35,467 bases of DNA, taken from DASTBU01 sp035711845 (GTDB lineage Bacteria > Acidobacteriota > Vicinamibacteria > Vicinamibacterales > 2-12-FULL-66-21). The stretch is taken from contig DASTBU010000147.1 of NCBI GenBank assembly GCA_035711845.1, forward strand, positions 1 to 35,467. The letters are read 5' to 3'. Each line of letters starts with the position of its first letter. The first letter of the stretch is position 1. This document shows, piece after piece, positions 32,145 through 35,467 of the stretch. The translations under genes and the position numbers were made by a program. Below the pieces are notes generated by a model. That model was not told the DNA's origin. It searched no databases and saw only the letters and a list, made by a program, of their open reading frames with translations.

Positions 32145-33302
32145 CTATTTGTTCAGCACGCGGCCGAAGAACCGCACGAGCTGCCAGACTTCTTCGAGGG
32201 TGGGCGTGCGATCGACCTCGGCGTGGGTCACGAGCGGAGTCTCCAGGTAGTGCACCACACCGCCGCGTTCCCTGATCTCGCTGGCCAGCATCGCCGACTC
32301 CATCGCCGGGATCACGTTGTCGTCGGCGCCGTGCAGGAGGTACACCGGAACGTCAGGCGTCGCGGAGCGGGAGGGCGACAGCGCCGGATCGCCAGCCACA
32401 GCGGAGAGGTGCGGAAGGAGCAGCGGACCGAGCGAGGCGACATCGCGGTCGTTGACGTACCGCATGAGCGACCGCGCGGGCTCCGGGAGCGCGTCGGCCA
32501 TCTGCCGCGCTCGGGCGAATTCCACCTGCGCCTTCTGCTTGTCCACCATGTCCAGGTGGGACGCGTCGAGAAACGTCAGAATGGCCTTGCGCAGCGGTTC
32601 TGTCTGCTCGGTCGGCACCAGGCGAGGCGCGACACCGAGCAGAATGATCGCGACGCCGTAATCGTGCGGCGGCCGCTCGGTGCCGTCAGCCTGCATCCCA
32701 GTGCACAGATACCGCAGCGTCCTGGGAAGGTCTCCATGTCCGCCGAAGGACAGGACGAATTCCAGGCGGCCCGCCAGGGTCGGACGCGACGCCGCAACGA
32801 TAGCCAGGCCGCCCGCGAAGCTGATGCCGATGACGCCGACCCTTCCCCAGGGTGCGAGCTCCGGCTGTTTCGACAACCAGAGCGCCGCGTCCTCGATCAT
32901 GTCCGTACTTCGAGGCGTGATGCGGTACTGCATCAGATCGGCCAGCTCCGTCGCCATGACCGGATGCCCAATCGAGGCCAGATCGCGGGCCAGCTTGACA
33001 AGCCTGGGCTCGTCCATGCCCGACGCGTGAACCCCTGGGACCAGGAGAATCGGTGAATGCTCCGGCCGTTCGCTCGCGTACCAGCGCGCGGCCAACTCGC
33101 CGCCTCGCCACGGAATCGCTACCCGTCGCTCCGTGAACGGCCTGGTCTGCAGATCCGCGGCCACCGCGAGCGCCCCGTTCAATCCTGCGGCCCGAATAAC
33201 GAACGTCGTCGCCCTGACATACTCGTGAAGCAGGGAATACGCGATCCCCGCCGCGAAGAGGACGAGGGCGGCGACGAGGAGTGCTCTTCTGCCGACGGTC
33301 AT
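32145..33302 (-). CDS. Membrane-anchored alpha/beta hydrolase
   Basis: The 385-residue protein has an N-terminal membrane segment (ALLVAALVLFAAGIAYSLLH) followed by an alpha/beta-hydrolase fold. The oxyanion strand reads ILLVPGVHASG. The nucleophile elbow is GISFAGG (Ser161). The acid is in VYLLHGADDNVIP and the catalytic His is in LVTHAEVD. The domain would face the periplasm. The substrate is not recognisable; esterase or lipase-like activity is possible. Its stop directly abuts the rluB stop, and a repeat array lies upstream of its start. Confidence 0.85.
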   Translation of the reverse strand: MTVGRRALLVAALVLFAAGIAYSLLHEYVRATTFVIRAAGLNGALAVAADLQTRPFTERRVAIPWRGGELAARWYASERPEHSPILLVPGVHASGMDEPRLVKLARDLASIGHPVMATELADLMQYRITPRSTDMIEDAALWLSKQPELAPWGRVGVIGISFAGGLAIVAASRPTLAGRLEFVLSFGGHGDLPRTLRYLCTGMQADGTERPPHDYGVAIILLGVAPRLVPTEQTEPLRKAILTFLDASHLDMVDKQKAQVEFARARQMADALPEPARSLMRYVNDRDVASLGPLLLPHLSAVAGDPALSPSRSATPDVPVYLLHGADDNVIPAMESAMLASEIRERGGVVHYLETPLVTHAEVDRTPTLEEVWQLVRFFGRVLNK

Positions 33303-33330
33303 TGAAGGGGATAATAAGGCATGCTTTCGT

Positions 33331-33447
33331 CGTCCTTCGTCCGTTTGAAGGACGAAGGGACCGGACGAAGGGACCCGGGACCCAGGGACCCAGGACCAAG
33401 GGACCCAGGACCCAGGGACCCAGGACCAGCGACCAGGGACATAGGGA
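33331..33447. repeat. Hairpin and GGGACCCA-type tandem repeats upstream of cmk
   Basis: CCTTCGTCC and GGACGAAGG form a 9-bp stem around a 7-base loop near 33334-33358. Tandem units of 7-8 bases follow (GGGACCCA, GGACCCA, GGACCAA) up to five bases before the cmk start codon. They occupy almost the entire divergent gap between the hydrolase and cmk. Confidence 0.85.
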
Positions 33448-33451
33448 CTGA

Positions 33452-34105
33452 ATGATTATCGCCATCGACGGTCCTTCGGGCGCCGGCAAGGGAACCGTGG
33501 CGCGCGGCGTGGCTGCGCGACTCGGCTATCGCCACATCGATACGGGAGCGATGTACCGCGCGGTGGCGTGGAAGGCGCTCGCCCAAGGTGTCGATCTGAA
33601 CGACGAGACCGCCACGGCCGCTGTGGCCGCCGCGGCGGCCATCGAGGTGGGCGACGGCCTTGTCCGCATCGATGGGCGCGACGTGGCCCAGGCGATTCGA
33701 ACGCCTGAGATCGACCAGGCGTCGTCGATCGTGGCGAAGCAGCCGCGCGTGCGCGAGATCCTCATTGCCGCCCAGCGGGGACTGGGACTCTCGGGCCGTG
33801 TCGTGATGGAGGGCCGGGATATCGGGACGGTGGTGTTCCCGCACGCCGATCTGAAGGTCTACCTCGACGCGTCGCCCGCGGAGCGCGCACGGCGTCGCGC
33901 GCACGATCCGGCGCATGCCACGGGCCGCGCCGGCACGGCGGTACAGGATGTCGCGACTGCCCTCGACGCCCGCGACCTCAGCGATCGCACGCGCGTGGCA
34001 TCACCGCTGATGAAGGCGCCGGATGCCGTGAAGATCGATACCACCGCGCTGTCGATCGATGAGGTGATCGAGCAAGTGATCGCGCTGGCGAAGGAAAGAA
34101 GCTGA
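33452..34105 (+). CDS. cmk: Cytidylate kinase
   Basis: The enzyme phosphorylates CMP and dCMP with ATP in pyrimidine nucleotide synthesis. The 217-residue product begins MIIAIDGPSGAGKGTVARGV with the P-loop at residues 7-15. It continues with LGYRHIDTGAMYRAVAWKAL, the NMP-binding region and VVMEGRDIGTVVFPHADLKV followed by YLDASPAERARRR. Both length and motifs are typical. The ribosome-binding region consists of repeat sequence (GGGACTGA). cmk commonly precedes rpsA; here a convergent gene stands between them. Confidence 0.96.
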   Translation: MIIAIDGPSGAGKGTVARGVAARLGYRHIDTGAMYRAVAWKALAQGVDLNDETATAAVAAAAAIEVGDGLVRIDGRDVAQAIRTPEIDQASSIVAKQPRVREILIAAQRGLGLSGRVVMEGRDIGTVVFPHADLKVYLDASPAERARRRAHDPAHATGRAGTAVQDVATALDARDLSDRTRVASPLMKAPDAVKIDTTALSIDEVIEQVIALAKERS

Positions 34106-34123
34106 GTGCTGCCTCGACCAACC

Positions 34124-34945
34124 TCAATCGCGGTCCCGGTAGTCCTCTGACGAGGCGGGATCCAATTCCCACCGGTGCTTGTCGCGATCGGCGATCTTGT
34201 CCGACGAGCGCAACTCTTCGTTGTCCTGGTACTCGACGCCGAGCGCCTTTCCGATGTCGTCGACGCGATCCTGGTCGGGAGTGGGGTTGTCGCCGCCGGG
34301 GGCCTCGTCGCCCACGGCGTAGGCGTCTTCCCAGTCCGCGTCGACGTCGCCGCCGGTGAGCACGGGGCTCGTCTCGGTGTGCTCCTGGAGAGCTTCGCGC
34401 ATCTCGGCGCGACCGGTCCGGGCGGCTGACGCCTCACGATCGAAATCCAGGCTGGAGGGCGGAGTGGGGACGTGCTCTTCGATCTCCCGGAGTTGCCGGC
34501 GAGCGCGCTCCAGTCCCGGTGCGTGGCGTGTGTTGCCGGCCCCGGCGGCGGTCCCGGTCGAGCGCCTGGTCGGCCATGGATTCGTCCGGCCGCGGACCGT
34601 GCGTCCGGTTTCGGGCGTCTGGGCCAGCGTTCGCTCCATGCCTCTTGCGACGCCTCGGCGCGGCTTGCCGGTGCGCGCAGCCTTCCGCGCGGTACCCCTT
34701 GCCTTCGGCGCCGCTTTTCGGGCTTTTCGCGCTCCCGCCGAGCGCTTCCGGGAGACCGTCGAGACCTTGCGGGCCCGTTTCCGCCGGACGGCTTTCGGGC
34801 CGGCGCCCCGGCGTCCAGCGGTCTTTCTGGCTGTCGCGCCTCTCTGGGCCGCCGCCCGTTTTCGCGCGGGCTTCCGGGCCGCCGCCCGCGCTTTCCGAGC
34901 CGGAGTCGTGCGCTTCTGAGCTTTCCGTGCCGTCTTCTTTGCCAT
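34124..34945 (-). CDS. Histone H1-like basic protein fused to a DUF6335-like domain
   Basis: The 273-residue product starts with about 100 residues that are almost only Lys, Arg and Ala (MAKKTARKAQKRTTPARKAR, KPARKRAAAQRGATARK). This is the pattern of bacterial histone H1-like DNA-condensing proteins. The second half is acidic and ends in a segment resembling DUF6335 (DADWEDAYAVGDEAPGGDNP ... RVDDIGKALGVEYQDNEELR, then DRDKHRWELDPASSEDY). Such a fusion could tie the acidic domain to nucleoid binding, which is inference. It lies convergent to cmk and divergent from rpsA. Confidence 0.8.
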   Translation of the reverse strand: MAKKTARKAQKRTTPARKARAAARKPARKRAAAQRGATARKTAGRRGAGPKAVRRKRARKVSTVSRKRSAGARKARKAAPKARGTARKAARTGKPRRGVARGMERTLAQTPETGRTVRGRTNPWPTRRSTGTAAGAGNTRHAPGLERARRQLREIEEHVPTPPSSLDFDREASAARTGRAEMREALQEHTETSPVLTGGDVDADWEDAYAVGDEAPGGDNPTPDQDRVDDIGKALGVEYQDNEELRSSDKIADRDKHRWELDPASSEDYRDRD

Positions 34946-34987
34946 CTCTCGAATCTCCAGGGCGCCGCCCGGGTTGGCCCGCCGTGA

Positions 34988-35017
34988 TTGACTGAGCGCC
35001 TCTAAGTGATGTATCTT
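34988..35017 (+). promoter_or_regulatory. Promoter of rpsA
   Basis: TTGACT (34988-34993) and TATCTT (35012-35017) are separated by 18 bases. The predicted leader is about 85 bases long, long enough for regulation of S1 synthesis, although no clear fold was identified. Confidence 0.55.
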
Positions 35018-35091
35018 CTAATGCTTATCGCAAATCCAACGCGAAGCAATCTACAGTCCGCCGGAGCTGAGATCCCGGCCAGCAAGTTCCG

Positions 35092-35097
35092 AGGAGG
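35092..35097 (+). promoter_or_regulatory. Ribosome-binding site of rpsA
   Basis: AGGAGG lies 11 bases before the ATG and supports the chosen start. A second, stronger match to the 16S 3' end lies inside the gene at 35143-35150. Confidence 0.7.
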
Positions 35098-35108
35098 ACC
35101 CGTTACGC

Positions 35109-35467
35109 ATGGCAACTGATAACTCGCACCACACCAAATCACAAGGAGGTGGCATCACCACGGACCCTGACAAGTCTTCGGGTTTCTCCCCGCTCGACGA
35201 TCAGATCGATCCGCAAGAGTATGCGCGCCTTCTGGACCTTTACGATAGCAGCTTCCGCAATATCGCGGAAGGCGAGGTCGTGAAGGGCACCGTTTTGAAA
35301 GTCACCCCGTCGGAAGTCATCGTGGACGTGGGCTACAAGTCGGAAGGCATCATCTCGATCGACGAATTCATTGACGAGACGGGCCAGGTCGCGGTCCAGC
35401 CCGGCGATATCGTCGACGTGCTGCTCGAGCGCACCGAAGATCGCGACGGCTACGTCGTCCTCTCGCG
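35109..35467 (+). CDS. rpsA: 30S ribosomal protein S1, N-terminal part (cut by window edge)
   Basis: Ribosomal protein S1 binds mRNA and helps the 30S subunit to start translation on structured messages. The visible 119 residues begin with a polar, disordered stretch (ATDNSHHTKSQGGGITTDPD). Then comes YARLLDLYDSSFRNIAEGEV and the first S1/OB-fold repeat (VVKGTVLKVTPSEVIVDVGY, KSEGIISIDEFID), typical of the family. The rest of the gene lies beyond the window. The start is supported by the upstream AGGAGG and by the absence of other start codons. Confidence 0.93.
   Translation, partial: MATDNSHHTKSQGGGITTDPDKSSGFSPLDDQIDPQEYARLLDLYDSSFRNIAEGEVVKGTVLKVTPSEVIVDVGYKSEGIISIDEFIDETGQVAVQPGDIVDVLLERTEDRDGYVVLS

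Overview
The window looks like chromosomal DNA of a high-GC (about 65% by eye) Acidobacteriota bacterium, most likely close to the Vicinamibacteria. The reasons are the VWFA-related proteins of the acidobacterial type, sulfatase-fold proteins fused to TPR repeats, BACON and DUF5666 lipoproteins, a DUF6335 protein, and a housekeeping block running M50 protease-trpS-scpA-scpB-rluB-cmk-rpsA. The taxonomic call is inference. No rRNA, tRNA, phage, insertion sequence or CRISPR array was found.

Layout. Positions 1-8696 (all minus strand) hold an envelope/secretion block: a VWFA-like gene cut by the window edge, a small beta-propeller protein, a VWFA-TPR protein, and two membrane-anchored sulfatase-fold/TPR proteins in tandem. 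Positions 8748-15608 carry surface and envelope genes: a metzincin-type lipoprotein, an EEP-family phosphodiesterase lipoprotein, a BACON/DUF5666 lipoprotein, a beta-barrel candidate, a TPR/NTF2-like membrane protein and a small multispan protein. Positions 15621-23070 mix an RRM RNA-binding protein, uvrA, a HEAT-repeat exported protein, a 3-methyladenine DNA glycosylase, a DegP-like protease and an Hsp20. Positions 23253-28017 hold efp, tdk, a membrane protein, a CDP-alcohol phosphatidyltransferase with a small membrane partner, and uvrC. Positions 28081-32144 form a tight plus-strand housekeeping run (M50, trpS, scpA, scpB, rluB). After a convergent alpha/beta hydrolase come cmk, a convergent histone-H1-like/DUF6335 gene, and the start of rpsA.

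The genes cover DNA repair (uvrA, uvrC, alkyl-adenine glycosylase), protein quality control (hsp20-degP), chromosome segregation (scpAB) and translation (efp, trpS, rluB, rpsA), next to many surface proteins of unknown substrate.

The most striking non-genic feature is a set of short tandem, often palindromic repeats filling intergenic gaps. Most are built on a 7-base period but with different unit sequences at different places: TGCTGAG, CATTCAG, AGCTGAG, GATTGGG/AATCCCA, ACGTGCN, GGACCCA and CCGAGNN. They often abut stop or start codons. One copy sits inside uvrC, in frame, and adds about 23 residues. Another supplies the last codons of the DNA glycosylase gene. I regard this repeat system as the best candidate for something poorly described.
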